Source: JBBQSN01 sp963825505 (GTDB lineage: Bacteria; Actinomycetota; Actinomycetes; Actinomycetales; CAWJMD01). Taken from it: a DNA stretch of 64,000 nt. The first letter of the stretch is position 1, and each line of letters opens with the position of its first letter. The stretch lies in NCBI GenBank assembly GCA_963825505.1, contig CAWGTL010000024.1, positions 62,001-126,000 of the forward strand. Direction: 5' to 3'. The notes beneath the pieces are model-generated. The model had not been told where the DNA came from, ran no database searches, and saw nothing but the letters and a program-made list of their open reading frames with translations. Shown here piece by piece: positions 8,137 through 16,435 of the stretch. The position numbers and the translations under genes are program-made.

Positions 8137-9183
8137 TCAGTCCCGCATCGTGGCGACGTCGATGACGAACCGGTAGCGCACGTCGCTGCGCACGACCCGG
8201 TCGTACGCCTCGTTGATCGAGGTCGCGGGGATGGTCTCGATCTCCGCCGCGATGCCGTGCTCGGCGGCGAACTCGAGCATCTCCTGGGTCTGCGGGATCC
8301 CGCCGATCATCGACCCGCTGAGGGACACGCGCGGGTAGAGCAGGTTCCCGGCCTTGACCGTCAACGGGTTCTCCGGCAGCCCGATCTCCACGAAGGTGCC
8401 GTTGCGACGCACCATGCCGAGGTAGCGGTCGAGGTCGAGGTTGGCCGAGACGGTGTTGAGCACCAGGTCGAACCGCTGCTCGTTCTCCTCGAAGGTCGCG
8501 TCGTCGCTGGTGGCGAAGTAGTGCTGGGCGCCCATCCGCAGCCCGTCGTCCTGCTTGCTCAGCGACTGGCTGAGCACGGTGACCTCGGCGCCGAGCGCGG
8601 CGGCGAACTTCACGCCGAGGTGGCCCAGTCCACCCAGACCGATCACGGCCACCTGGCTGCCCTCGCCCGCGCCCCAGTGCCTGAGCGGGGAGTACGTGGT
8701 GATGCCGGCGCACAGCAGCGGCGCGGCGACGTCGAGCCCGAGCCCGTCCGGGATCGCGTGCACGAAGTGCTCGTCGGTGACGATCCCCGTGCTGTAGCCG
8801 CCCTGCGTGACCTCGCCGCTCGGCAGCACCTCGTTGTAGGTGCCGGTCATGCCCTGCTCGCAGTAGTTCTCCTCGCCGTCGCGGCAGGCGGCGCACTCGC
8901 GGCACGACCCGACCAGGACGCCCACGCCGGCGCGGTCGCCGACCGAGAACCGGTCGACCTCCGCCCCGACGGCGGTGACGGTGCCGGTGATCTCGTGCCC
9001 CGGGACGAGCGGGTAGTTCGCGGCACCCCACTCGTCGCGCACGGTGTGGATGTCGGAGTGGCAGATGCCGGCGTAGGCGATGTCGATCGCGACGTCGCGC
9101 GGACCGACCTCGCGGCGCTCGATGGTGGTGCGCTCGAGCGGTGCTCCGGCAGAGGGCGCGGCGTACGCGGTGACGGTGGTCAT
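8137..9183 (-). CDS. Zinc-dependent NAD(P) alcohol dehydrogenase (CAD/YahK type)
   Basis: 348 residues from ATG 9183. Catalytic zinc ligands are C40 in GICHSDIHTV and HE in PGHEITG. The structural zinc site is the four-cysteine lobe CRECAACRDGEENYC. The Rossmann motif GLGGLGHLGVKFA follows. This is the YahK/cinnamyl-alcohol dehydrogenase branch of medium-chain dehydrogenases, which reduces a broad range of aldehydes with NADPH and likely serves aldehyde detoxification in the cytoplasm. It is single, divergent from the small gene at 9214. Confidence 0.92.
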   Translation of the reverse strand: MTTVTAYAAPSAGAPLERTTIERREVGPRDVAIDIAYAGICHSDIHTVRDEWGAANYPLVPGHEITGTVTAVGAEVDRFSVGDRAGVGVLVGSCRECAACRDGEENYCEQGMTGTYNEVLPSGEVTQGGYSTGIVTDEHFVHAIPDGLGLDVAAPLLCAGITTYSPLRHWGAGEGSQVAVIGLGGLGHLGVKFAAALGAEVTVLSQSLSKQDDGLRMGAQHYFATSDDATFEENEQRFDLVLNTVSANLDLDRYLGMVRRNGTFVEIGLPENPLTVKAGNLLYPRVSLSGSMIGGIPQTQEMLEFAAEHGIAAEIETIPATSINEAYDRVVRSDVRYRFVIDVATMRD

Positions 9184-9213
9184 GACCCCATCCTCGCGGT
9201 CTACCGTGGCGGC

Positions 9214-9425
9214 GTGCGAGCGGGGCGGGTGGCCAGCTCGACGAGTGCGACGCGTACACCGAGGCGTACGGCGACCTGGTCTACGCGGTGGAGTACACCG
9301 ACGCCCAGACCGTCCCGTTCGAGGAGGCCTGCTCGTCGTACGCCGGCCGACCCGGGTTCGTCCTGCGCGACCGCGAGCTGGTCCCCTCCGGCGCCGACGG
9401 GTACGTCGAGCGCACCTGCCCCTGA
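9214..9425 (+). pseudogene. Short conserved-looking protein with a one-base frameshift near its start
   Basis: The segment 9240-9425 reads DECDAYTEAYGDLVYAVEYT to ADGYVERTCP and stop, with almost every third position G or C, so it is coding. That frame has no start codon back to a stop at 9183. GTG 9214, in the next frame, lies exactly six bases after TACCGT, the leaderless pattern seen elsewhere here. One lost base between 9217 and 9239 would join them into a protein of about 70 residues. I do not recognise the family. Two or three cysteines are present. Confidence 0.45.
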
Positions 9426-9506
9426 CCGTGGACGGTCTGAGGATGCCGGGCCTACGCTCGTTGCGCCCGCCTGTCGTCACACGAAGGAGCAGGAAGGAGC
9501 ACGGTC

Positions 9507-9920
9507 ATGGCATCGCGGCTCAACCCCTACATCGTCTTCACCGGCCAGGCCCGGGAGGCGATGGACTTCTACCGGGACGTGCTCGGCGGCACGCTGACGA
9601 GCAGCACCTTCGGCGAGTACGGGACGACCGGGCCGGAGGCCGACCAGCTCATGCACGCCCAGCTCGAGACGGACGCGGGCTTCACGCTGATGGCAGCCGA
9701 CTGCCCGCCCGGCACCGACGTGCGACCCGGCGACAACATCACCATCAGCCTGTCCGGTGACGACCGGGACGCGTTGCGGGGGTGGTTCGAGCGGCTGGCC
9801 GAGGGTGGCGAGGTGTCGACCCCGCTCGAGATGCAGATGTGGGGCGACGAGTTCGGTCAGCTGGTCGACCGCTTCGGCATCGGCTGGCTGGTCAACATCG
9901 CGGGCGACCACACCGGCTGA
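9507..9920 (+). CDS. PhnB-like VOC family protein
   Basis: 137 residues from ATG 9507, with AAGGAG 8 bp upstream. It begins LNPYIVFTGQAREAMDFYRD and ends GDEFGQLVDRFGIGWLVNI, the typical layout of PhnB-type VOC proteins. These resemble DNA 3-methyladenine demethylase-like (3-dmu-9_3-mt) entries in databases but are functionally undefined. No operon partner is present, and the next gene is convergent. Confidence 0.88.
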   Translation: MASRLNPYIVFTGQAREAMDFYRDVLGGTLTSSTFGEYGTTGPEADQLMHAQLETDAGFTLMAADCPPGTDVRPGDNITISLSGDDRDALRGWFERLAEGGEVSTPLEMQMWGDEFGQLVDRFGIGWLVNIAGDHTG

Positions 9921-9936
9921 CGCACTCGGGCCTGGC

Positions 9937-10233
9937 TCACACGTCGAAGGTGCTGAGCAGGACCCCGAGCAGCAGCACGGGCGAGTCCGCGATCGCGGCC
10001 GCCGACACCAGCACCGTCCGCGGGCCGCTGTCGAGCGTGCTCGCGACGAGGGCGAGCACGCCGAACCCGCCCAGGGCCGCGAGCTGGACCCCGGCCGACC
10101 ACAGTGCTCCGCGCCACGCGCTGCCCTGGGCGTGCCGGACCAGGAACGCGTGCAGCCGCGGCTCGAGCCAGAGCCCGCCGACGATCCCGACGGCGAGGCA
10201 CGCGACGAGGACCGCGACCAGCGCGGTGGGCAC
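9937..10233 (-). CDS. Small three-helix membrane protein
   Basis: 98 residues from GTG 10233, immediately after the TetR stop (TGAGTG), so it is co-transcribed and probably translationally coupled. Hydrophobic segments lie at about residues 3-22, 45-65 and 72-95, with a short basic loop HAFLVRHAQGSAWR between the first two. I cannot assign a family. Linkage to the TetR gene suggests a stress- or drug-related role, which is inference. Confidence 0.65.
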   Translation of the reverse strand: MPTALVAVLVACLAVGIVGGLWLEPRLHAFLVRHAQGSAWRGALWSAGVQLAALGGFGVLALVASTLDSGPRTVLVSAAAIADSPVLLLGVLLSTFDV

Positions 10234-10902
10234 TCAGGCACCCCGGGCGAGCAGACCGGACAGCAGGACGGCGAACAGCTCGCGCAGCACGTCCTCGTGC
10301 TCGAGCCGCAGCACGGCCAGCTCGGGCTCGGCCTCGTACGCAGCCACCAGCGCCGCGGACGGTTGCGAGTAGGACCAGGAGGCACCCGTGACCAGCAGCA
10401 GGGCCGCGCAGAACCGTTGCGCCGCAGCCGGTGCCAGCTCGGGGACGACGTCGGTGACCACGGCGGCGAGGTCGTCGAGCACGGCGAGGGTGGCGCGCTT
10501 GTACCGGGCCGCGACCGCGGTGGAGACGTTCCGCTCCAGCACCCCGGCCTGCGCGGCGAGCAGGTCGCAGAGCACCGGACGGGCCGCGAGCGAGGCGGCG
10601 AGCACCGCCGCCAGCCGGTCGCCGCGCAGCGCGGGACCGCCCCGGCGCGGCACCGCAGCGGCCAGGCCCACGAGGTCGTCGGCCCACTCCCGCAGCGCCC
10701 GGTCGAGCAGCTCGAGCAGCACCGCCTCGCGCGACTCGAAGTAGCGCAGCACGTTCGACTTCGCGAGCCCGACCCGGCGCGAGAGCGCGTTCAGCGTGAC
10801 GTCGGCGACGGGCATCTGCCCGAGCATCTCGGTGGCGGCGTCGAGCACGGCAGCGCGTCGCTGCTCGCGCTGCTCGTCGCTCCGCGCCCGCTGGAAGGTC
10901 AC
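10234..10902 (-). CDS. TetR family transcriptional regulator
   Basis: 222 residues from GTG 10902. The N-terminal HTH (about residues 12-60) has VTLNALSRRVGLAKSNVLRY, the TetR recognition helix layout, and a C-terminal all-helical ligand domain follows. It is divergent from an SDR gene. Three copies of an ACAGACC-N3-GGTCTGT palindrome lie between the two, so it very probably represses the SDR gene and itself. A small membrane protein follows in the same operon. Confidence 0.9.
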   Translation of the reverse strand: MTFQRARSDEQREQRRAAVLDAATEMLGQMPVADVTLNALSRRVGLAKSNVLRYFESREAVLLELLDRALREWADDLVGLAAAVPRRGGPALRGDRLAAVLAASLAARPVLCDLLAAQAGVLERNVSTAVAARYKRATLAVLDDLAAVVTDVVPELAPAAAQRFCAALLLVTGASWSYSQPSAALVAAYEAEPELAVLRLEHEDVLRELFAVLLSGLLARGA

Positions 10903-10915
10903 GTCGGCGCATCGT

Positions 10916-10987
10916 ACAGACCGGCGGTCCCTTGCGGACAGACCAACGGTCTGTTAGCGTCGACGACATAACAGACCGCCGGTCTGC
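10916..10987. promoter_or_regulatory. Three phased TetR-type operators
   Basis: Site 1 at 10916-10932 (left arm ACAGACC, degenerate right arm), site 2 at 10938-10954 (ACAGACCAACGGTCTGT, perfect 7-3-7) and site 3 at 10971-10987 (ACAGACCGCCGGTCTGC, one mismatch). Centres are 22 and 33 bp apart, that is two and three helical turns, so bound dimers would sit on one face. They fill the gap between the TetR and SDR genes. Confidence 0.75.
10932..10960 (+). promoter_or_regulatory. SDR promoter with operator as its spacer
   Basis: TTGCGG (10932-10937) and TAGCGT (10955-10960) make plausible -35 and -10 boxes. The 17-bp spacer is exactly the perfect operator 10938-10954, so bound repressor would block RNA polymerase directly. 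Confidence 0.6.
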
Positions 10988-11008
10988 ACCGATCGCGAGG
11001 AGCACCCC

Positions 11009-12076
11009 GTGTACACCGTCCCCGACCAGAGCGGCCGCCTCGTCGTGGTCACCGGCGCCAACAGCGGCACGGGCAAGGAGGCGGCGACCCGGCTCGCCGC
11101 CGCGGGCGCCGACGTCGTGATGGCGGTGCGCACGCCGGAGAAGGGCGAGGCGGCCCGTCGCGAGATCCTCGAGCGCGTGCCCGGGGCGAGCCTGCAGGTG
11201 CGCCGGGTCGACCTCGCCGACCTCGCGTCGGTGGGCGAGCTCGTCGACGGCCTGGTGGCCGACGGCCGGCCGGTCGACACCCTCGTCAACAACGCGGGCG
11301 TGATGGCGCCGCCCGAGCGGTTCGAGACGGTCGACGGCTTCGAGCTGCAGATGGGCAGCAACTTCCTCGGCCCGTTCGCGCTCACCGTCCGGCTGCTGCC
11401 GCTGCTGCTGCGGGCCGAGGCCCCGCGGGTCGCGACGATGTCGAGCGGCGTCGCCGCGGCCGGCCGGATCGACTTCTCCGACCTGCAGTGGACCCGGCGC
11501 CGGTGGAGCCCGTTCCGCTCCTACGCCCAGTCCAAGCTCGCCGACATGCTGATGGCCTCGCACCTGGCCCGGGTGGCGCAGGACCGGGGCTGGCACCTGG
11601 TGAGCACGATGGCGCACCCCGGCTACACCCGCACCAACCTGCAGTCGGCCGGCGCCGGGCTCGGCAGCGGCACACCGTGGTGGTCGCCGTTCCGGATCGG
11701 GATCGCGGTCGCGCCGTCCCAGGGCGTCGAGGTCGGCACCGAGCCGCTGCTGTTCGCGGCGGCCGACCCCTCGGCGGCGAACGGGTCCTACGTCGGCCCG
11801 AGCGGCCGGTTCGGCCTGACCGGCCCCACCGGCCCGGCAGCGGTGCCGCGCCCCGGCCGCGACCACGCCACCGGCGGCGCGGCTGTGGGAGGAGGCCGAG
11901 CGGCTCACCGGTGCGCGGTTGGCGCAGATCGTGCCGGTCTGAACCGTTCGGGTGTGACGGGCCTCACGGCGCTCCCGGGGGTCGCCGCGCGGGCGACACG
12001 TTCAGGACACGTACCGGACATGCCGATGCCTCATCCTGGACGCACCACAGGAGAGGCACGCACATGCACGAGCTGA
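11009..12076 (+). CDS. SDR family oxidoreductase (C-terminus frameshifted)
   Basis: GTG 11009 follows GAGGAG. The NAD(P) site is TGANSGTGKEAA, then VNNAGVMAPP, and the catalytic YAQSK motif (YxxxK) is near residue 172. This is the retinol-dehydrogenase-like SDR group. As sequenced, the frame runs to 12076 and overlaps the next gene. However, the frame RLWEEAERLTGARLAQIVPV, with stop at 11942, is the natural SDR ending. One extra G near 11873 (ACCGGCGG for ACCGCGG) explains the switch. It is controlled by the adjacent TetR through the 10916-10987 operators (inference). Confidence 0.82.
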   Translation: MYTVPDQSGRLVVVTGANSGTGKEAATRLAAAGADVVMAVRTPEKGEAARREILERVPGASLQVRRVDLADLASVGELVDGLVADGRPVDTLVNNAGVMAPPERFETVDGFELQMGSNFLGPFALTVRLLPLLLRAEAPRVATMSSGVAAAGRIDFSDLQWTRRRWSPFRSYAQSKLADMLMASHLARVAQDRGWHLVSTMAHPGYTRTNLQSAGAGLGSGTPWWSPFRIGIAVAPSQGVEVGTEPLLFAAADPSAANGSYVGPSGRFGLTGPTGPAAVPRPGRDHATGGAAVGGGRAAHRCAVGADRAGLNRSGVTGLTALPGVAARATRSGHVPDMPMPHPGRTTGEARTCTS

Positions 12077-12309
12077 ACGTCCCCGCCCGCCAGATCCGGC
12101 CGTCGGACCACCTCCCACCCCAGCGCGCCCTGCACGCCACCCGCTACCAGGACCGCGGCTTCACCGTCGGCCCGACCGAGGCCGACGTCCTCGACCTGCC
12201 CGTCCTGTCCGGCCGGATGCTGCTGTCCGGCCCCGACGGGCGGCTGAGCAGCGTCCCGCAGGACGCCGTCGTCGTCGTCCGGCGCCACGCGCCCGGCTGC
12301 GAGGCCTGA
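12064..12309 (+). CDS. Small hypothetical protein (81 aa)
   Basis: ATG 12064 has GGAGAGG 8 bp upstream, and third positions are strongly G/C. The protein starts MHELNVPARQIRPSDHLPP and ends VPQDAVVVVRRHAPGCEA. It is soluble and proline-rich at the N-terminus. The valine-rich C-terminal strand suggests a small beta domain. I recognise no family. It overlaps the aberrant SDR reading frame by 13 bp, which supports the view that the SDR really ends at 11942. Confidence 0.65.
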   Translation: MHELNVPARQIRPSDHLPPQRALHATRYQDRGFTVGPTEADVLDLPVLSGRMLLSGPDGRLSSVPQDAVVVVRRHAPGCEA

Positions 12310-12332
12310 ACCGCACCCCTACGGTGGCGGAC

Positions 12333-13032
12333 ATGCGCCCGTCCGACCCGCCGGCCACCTACAAGGACCTGTGCGTCGACGCCGCCGACCCCGTCCGGCT
12401 CGGACGGTTCTGGTCGCCCGTGCTCGGCTGGCGCCTCACCGAGCACGACGACGGCGGCGCGGACCTGCGCGACGCCGACGGCCGCGTGCAGGTCTGGCTG
12501 AACCGGGTGCCGGAGCCGAAGAGCGTGAAGAACCGGCTGCACCTCGACGTCGGCGCCGGCTCCGTCGACGAGGTGCTCGACGCCGGCGCCACCCGCGCCG
12601 ACCACCAGCCGCCGCACGGCCGGTGGACGGTGCTGCACGATCCCGACGGCCAGGAGCTGTGCGTCTTCCTCGACGGGCCGCGGGGCCTGCAGGAGCTGGC
12701 GTGGGACTGCGGCCCCGACCTCGCCGACGCCACCCGCGCGGCGACCTGGTGGGCCGAGGTGCTCGGCGCCCGCGTGGTGGAGCAGGACGGCTGGACCCAG
12801 GTCGTCGACGTCCCGCAGGCGCCGTTCACCGGGCATGGCGTTCAACCCCGTGCCCGAGCCGCGGACGACGAAGAACCGGGTGCACGTCGACGTGCTCTCC
12901 GACGACGTGGACGGGCTGGTCCGCCGCGGCGCCACGGTGCTGCGGCCGAAGGGCGACGACGGCCTGGCCTGGCACGTGCTGGCCGACCCGGACGGCAACG
13001 AGTTCTGCGTCTTCGACCGGCCGGCGACGTGA
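12333..13032 (+). pseudogene. Double-domain VOC protein split by a one-base insertion
   Basis: ATG 12333 lies seven bases after TACGGT (12320-12325), the leaderless layout. The first frame gives KDLCVDAADPVRLGRFWSPV and HDPDGQELCVFLDG (VOC domain 1), then the start of domain 2 up to QAPFTG. The rest, MAFNPVPEPRTTKNRVHVDV to DPDGNEFCVFDRP, is one frame over and stops at 13032. The join reads ACCGGGCATGGCG where ACCGGCATGGCG is expected, an extra G in a G run near 12830. It is probably a functional gene with a sequence error. Confidence 0.72.
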
Positions 13033-13084
13033 GCGGGCCCGGGGTGGACGAGGGGTACGCACCGGACGACGTCGACGAGCACCG

Positions 13085-13783
13085 GTGGTGGGCCGCCGCC
13101 GGCGCGTGGTCGACGGCCTGGTGGGCGCCCTCGTGCTGCTCGTCGTCCTGGCGGTCGCGGCGGCCGTCGCGTTCTGGCTGCTCAGCCGCCCCGCCGACGA
13201 GCCGTCCGGGTCCGCGTCGCCGACGCCCGTCCCGTCCGCGACCGACCCCGGCGGGTCCGACGCGCCCGACGACCTCGGCCCGGACGAGACCTGGCTCGGC
13301 GACGTCGACCTCAGCACCTCCGACCTGGTCTCGCCCGACGGCACGCTCCTCGACGTCGTGGCCACCGGCCAGGGCATCCGGTCGGGCCCGGACGGCATCA
13401 CCGCCGCACGGCTCGACGTGGAGGCGACCCAGCCGTTCGCCGCCGTCGCCGCCGGCATCGGCGGCGGCGCCACCCTCACCGCGGCCGAGGACGGCCGGGC
13501 CGAGCTGCGCCGCAGCGTCACGGTCCTGGGTCGCACCGTCGACGTCCGCGCCACCGGCACCGTCCGCGCCGAGGGCGGCCTGATCGTCGTGGAGCCCCAG
13601 GAGATCGACCTCGGCGGCCCCGACCTGCTCGGGCGGGCCGTGGGCGCGGCCGTGCGCGAGCTGGTCACCATCCGCCAGCCGGTCGACGGCGTGCCGGAGG
13701 GGCTCGTGCTGCAGGAGGTCACGGTCCAGGACGACGGCTTCCGCGCCCGGCTCAGCGGGACGGACGTGCGCCTCGGCGGTTAG
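13085..13783 (+). CDS. DUF2993 (LmeA-like) membrane-anchored protein
   Basis: The sequence has a basic N-terminus, one membrane helix (DGLVGALVLLVVLAVAAAV), a Ser/Pro/Asp-rich linker, then a beta-rich DUF2993 domain with VDVEATQ-type repeats and the ending LSGTDVRLGG. LmeA-like proteins bind phosphoinositides or other lipids and help mature cell-envelope glycolipids. GTG 13085 is the first start in this frame. A better start may be GTG 13029, which overlaps the VOC stop as GTGA and would add a cytoplasmic tail VDEGYAPDDVDEHR, provided one G is missing near 13084. Confidence 0.75.
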   Translation: MVGRRRRVVDGLVGALVLLVVLAVAAAVAFWLLSRPADEPSGSASPTPVPSATDPGGSDAPDDLGPDETWLGDVDLSTSDLVSPDGTLLDVVATGQGIRSGPDGITAARLDVEATQPFAAVAAGIGGGATLTAAEDGRAELRRSVTVLGRTVDVRATGTVRAEGGLIVVEPQEIDLGGPDLLGRAVGAAVRELVTIRQPVDGVPEGLVLQEVTVQDDGFRARLSGTDVRLGG

Positions 13784-14025
13784 TACTCGCAGGCCCCTGC
13801 CGTGCACACCGCGGGGACGTCCGGCGCGGTCGGTCTCCTGGGCGGTCGTATCGATCCGCGCGGAGCCGTTCGTCAGGGTCCCGGTCGGTCCTGCAGCGTG
13901 AGGAGGCCGGCGTTCGTGTGCAGCAGGCCTGTGCACAGCCGCGAGGACGTTCGCGCGAGGTCGGTCATCATGGTCGGGGCCCGTCCACGCCGGGGCGGCC
14001 GTCGACGCGCGAGGAGGGTGTGACC
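13784..14025. other. Intergenic region, promoter of the helical-protein pair
   Basis: No convincing gene in 240 bp. It ends in GAGGAGG at 14011-14017, a strong ribosome binding site eight bases before GTG 14026. No clear operator or hairpin was found. Confidence 0.4.
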
Positions 14026-15152
14026 GTGGGGTTCCGCTACGAGCCGGGCACGCTGCGCGCGGCCGCCAAGGACATGGACGAGCTGAGGCTCTGGGTCAAG
14101 GAGGCGCGCAGTACGCGGCCGACCACCTGGACATCAACACGGCCTTCGACGAGGGCTTCCTCAACACGTTCATGTTCACGCACTCCTCGGTCGAGAGCAC
14201 CACCAACGACTACCTGCGCGACCTGCAGACCCTGGTGGGCGACGTCGCCGAGGCGTTCCGCACCACCGACGACACCTACCGCACGGTCGACCGCGACCGG
14301 GCGCGCGTGCTCGACCACATCGCCGGCGCCCTGCCCGACGGCGAGCTGGAGGCGTCCAAGGCCGAGACCGGCGAGGTCCCGGACCAGTACTGGCTGATCA
14401 CGAACTGGACCGACCCCACCAAGCAGCTGCTCGACCCCGAGGTGGACCCCGACATCGGCGGCTCGTCGTGGTGGGACCTGATCAGCCCGTCCGCCTTCAT
14501 CAACAGCGCCGTCCTGCAGGTCACGAAGTTCGCGGCGACGATCGGGCTCATCGACCACGAGGTCAACGTGATCGAGGAGCTGTGCAAGCCGCTGTCGGGC
14601 GACTGGAACGCCTACAAGCGCGCCGGCAACGCGCTCAACCACCTCGGCGACTTCCTCTACGACGTCCGCACCGACTTCCGCGGCACGGCCAACACCCTCG
14701 AGCTGCCGTGGAAGGGCAACGCCTCCGACCACGCCCGCGACTTCCTCTACGACGCTGCGGCCGACCTGTCGACCGCGAGCAAGGAGCTCAAGGAGGCCGG
14801 GCAGAACTACGAGGAGTCGGCCGAGGCGGCCAAGGACTTCGCCAAGCTGCTCGGCATCGCGGTCGAGGTCTGCACCGACACCGCGGCGGCCGCGGCGATC
14901 GCCGCGGGGGCGGCCGGCACGGCGGCGGCCAGCGGCTTCGGGCTGCCGATCGCGCTGATCGCCGGCGGCTACGCGCTGTCCAAGGTGAAGAAGGTGGTCG
15001 ACGCCGTGCGCGACGCGCTCAACGCCTACAAGGACCTGTCCGACGTCGTCGAGAGCTCCGACGGCTTCCTGCGCGGGCTCGGCGTGGTGAGCGGCTACCT
15101 GCCCCTGCCCGACCTGGCCGGCGGGCGCGACGTCCCGGTGGTGACGCCGTGA
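14026..15152 (+). pseudogene. Helical WXG/T7SS-target-like protein with a one-base deletion
   Basis: GTG 14026 starts VGFRYEPGTLRAAAKDMDEL, an amphipathic helix like those of ESX/WXG100-related proteins. The frame breaks at about 14108. Restoring one C (GCGCGC-AGTAC to GCGCGCCAGTAC) continues it as QYAADHLDINTAFDEGFLNT, which joins the long intact frame 14172-15152. The protein would have about 375 residues. It has several charged helices (ASKELKEAGQNYEESAEAAK), a glycine/alanine hydrophobic hairpin (IAAGAAGTAAASGFGLPIAL) and a basic segment after it. A type VII secretion target or toxin carrier is possible. No secretion genes are nearby. Confidence 0.6.
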
Positions 15153-15520
15153 ACGTGATCAGCGGGTTCTCCCGTCCGGACGACGACGCCGCCGGACGCC
15201 GGCGCGAGGTCGACGCGCGGGTCGAGGAGATGCTGTCCTCGCCGGAGGCGCTGATGGAGGGCGTCGCCCGCACCGACGCCGCCCGCTTCGCCGGTCCCGA
15301 CGCCGACGCCGAGTTCGCCCGGTGGCTCGCCGACCAGCCGGACCGCACCCTGGCCTCGCTCGGCCGCGCGATGCTGCGCGGCGAGCGTCCAGCCGACCTC
15401 GCGGAGTCCGACGAGTTCAGCGACTTCTTCCGCCGCGGCGCCGAGGAGCTCGGCCGCACCGACGGGCGTGAGGTCGTCCGGGTGGTCGCCGAGAACGACC
15501 GCTCGCTGCGCCGCGACTGA
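15149..15520 (+). CDS. Hypothetical partner protein (123 aa)
   Basis: GTG 15149 overlaps the stop of the helical protein as GTGA, so both are made together. The protein is soluble, acidic and helical, with PDADAEFARWLADQPDRTLA in the middle and a C-terminal EVVRVVAENDRSLRRD. No known domain is recognised. Its tight coupling suggests a chaperone, immunity or scaffold role for the upstream protein, which is inference only. Confidence 0.7.
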   Translation: MNVISGFSRPDDDAAGRRREVDARVEEMLSSPEALMEGVARTDAARFAGPDADAEFARWLADQPDRTLASLGRAMLRGERPADLAESDEFSDFFRRGAEELGRTDGREVVRVVAENDRSLRRD

Positions 15521-15589
15521 CGTCCCGCGCCGCACCCCACCGTTCGTGCTCCGGTGGCGGACGCGCCCGCCAGGTCCGAGCCTGTCCCC

Positions 15590-16435
15590 ATGCCGTCTCC
15601 CGGGGTGACCTCGTCCGACCGCGTCCGGCAGGTGGCGGTGACGCTCGCCGAGGTGTTCTGCGTGCTGGGGACGCTCGTCGGCGTGGGGGTGCTCGGCACC
15701 CGCGTCGAGGAGTCCTCCGGCGGGGCGCTCGCCGCGGACGCCACGCTCCTCGCACCGGCAGGGCCGGCCTTCTCGATCTGGAGCGTGGTCTACCTCGGCC
15801 TGGCCGCGTACACCGTGCTGCAGTGGGTGCCGTCGCAGGCGGGCTCGCCGCGGCAGCGACGGGCCGGGTGGTGGGTGGCTGCGTCGATGGTGCTCAACGC
15901 GGGCTGGCTGCTGGTGACCCAGCAGGGCTGGCTGTGGGCCAGCGTCGTCGTGATCGTCGCCCTGCTCGCGGTGCTGGTGCGCGTGCTGCTGGTGCTGCAC
16001 CGCGAGCCGCGCACCGGCGGGCTGGTGGAGTCCGTCGTCGTGGACGGCACGCTCGGGCTGTACCTCGGGTGGGTGGCCGTGGCGACCTGCGCGAACGTCA
16101 CCGCGACCCTGGTGGAGTCCGGCGTCGAGCCCGGTCCGGCCGTGGCGCAGCTGCTGGCCGTCGGCGTGCTCCTGGTCGTGGCGGCCGTCGGGGTGCTCGC
16201 CGCCCGCTCGCTCGGCGGTCGCGTGGCGGTCGCCGCCGCGATGGCGTGGGGCCTGGCCTGGATCGCGGTCGGCCGCACCGGTGACGAGCCGCGCTCCACG
16301 GCCACCGCGGTGGCCGCGGTGGCGGTGGCGGTCGTGGTGCTGGCCGCGGTGGTGCCGGCGGTCCGCGACCGGCTGTCGGGTGGCCGGTCGTCGCGCGACC
16401 GGCTGTCGGGGGGCCGCGCCAGCATGGCCGGGTGA
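15590..16435 (+). CDS. TspO/MBR-related membrane protein
   Basis: About 281 residues with eight or so hydrophobic helices. PAGPAFSIWSVVYLGLAAYT (about 50-70) matches the tryptophan-rich first loop of TspO/MBR-like sensory proteins, though this protein is longer than classic five-helix TspO. ATG 15590 is used, and GTG 15554 in frame is an alternative. The C-terminus is basic and carries a 10-residue tandem duplication RDRLSGGRSS/RDRLSGGRAS encoded by a 30-bp repeat (about 16367-16426). Its stop overlaps the DinB start (GTGA). Confidence 0.75.
   Translation: MPSPGVTSSDRVRQVAVTLAEVFCVLGTLVGVGVLGTRVEESSGGALAADATLLAPAGPAFSIWSVVYLGLAAYTVLQWVPSQAGSPRQRRAGWWVAASMVLNAGWLLVTQQGWLWASVVVIVALLAVLVRVLLVLHREPRTGGLVESVVVDGTLGLYLGWVAVATCANVTATLVESGVEPGPAVAQLLAVGVLLVVAAVGVLAARSLGGRVAVAAAMAWGLAWIAVGRTGDEPRSTATAVAAVAVAVVVLAAVVPAVRDRLSGGRSSRDRLSGGRASMAG
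16367..16426 (+). repeat. 30-bp tandem duplication at the 3' end of the TspO-like gene
   Basis: Two near-identical 30-bp units, each containing GCGACCGGCTGTCGGG followed by GGCC, give the repeated peptide RDRLSGGR. The duplication sits directly before the dinB start codon. Confidence 0.7.
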
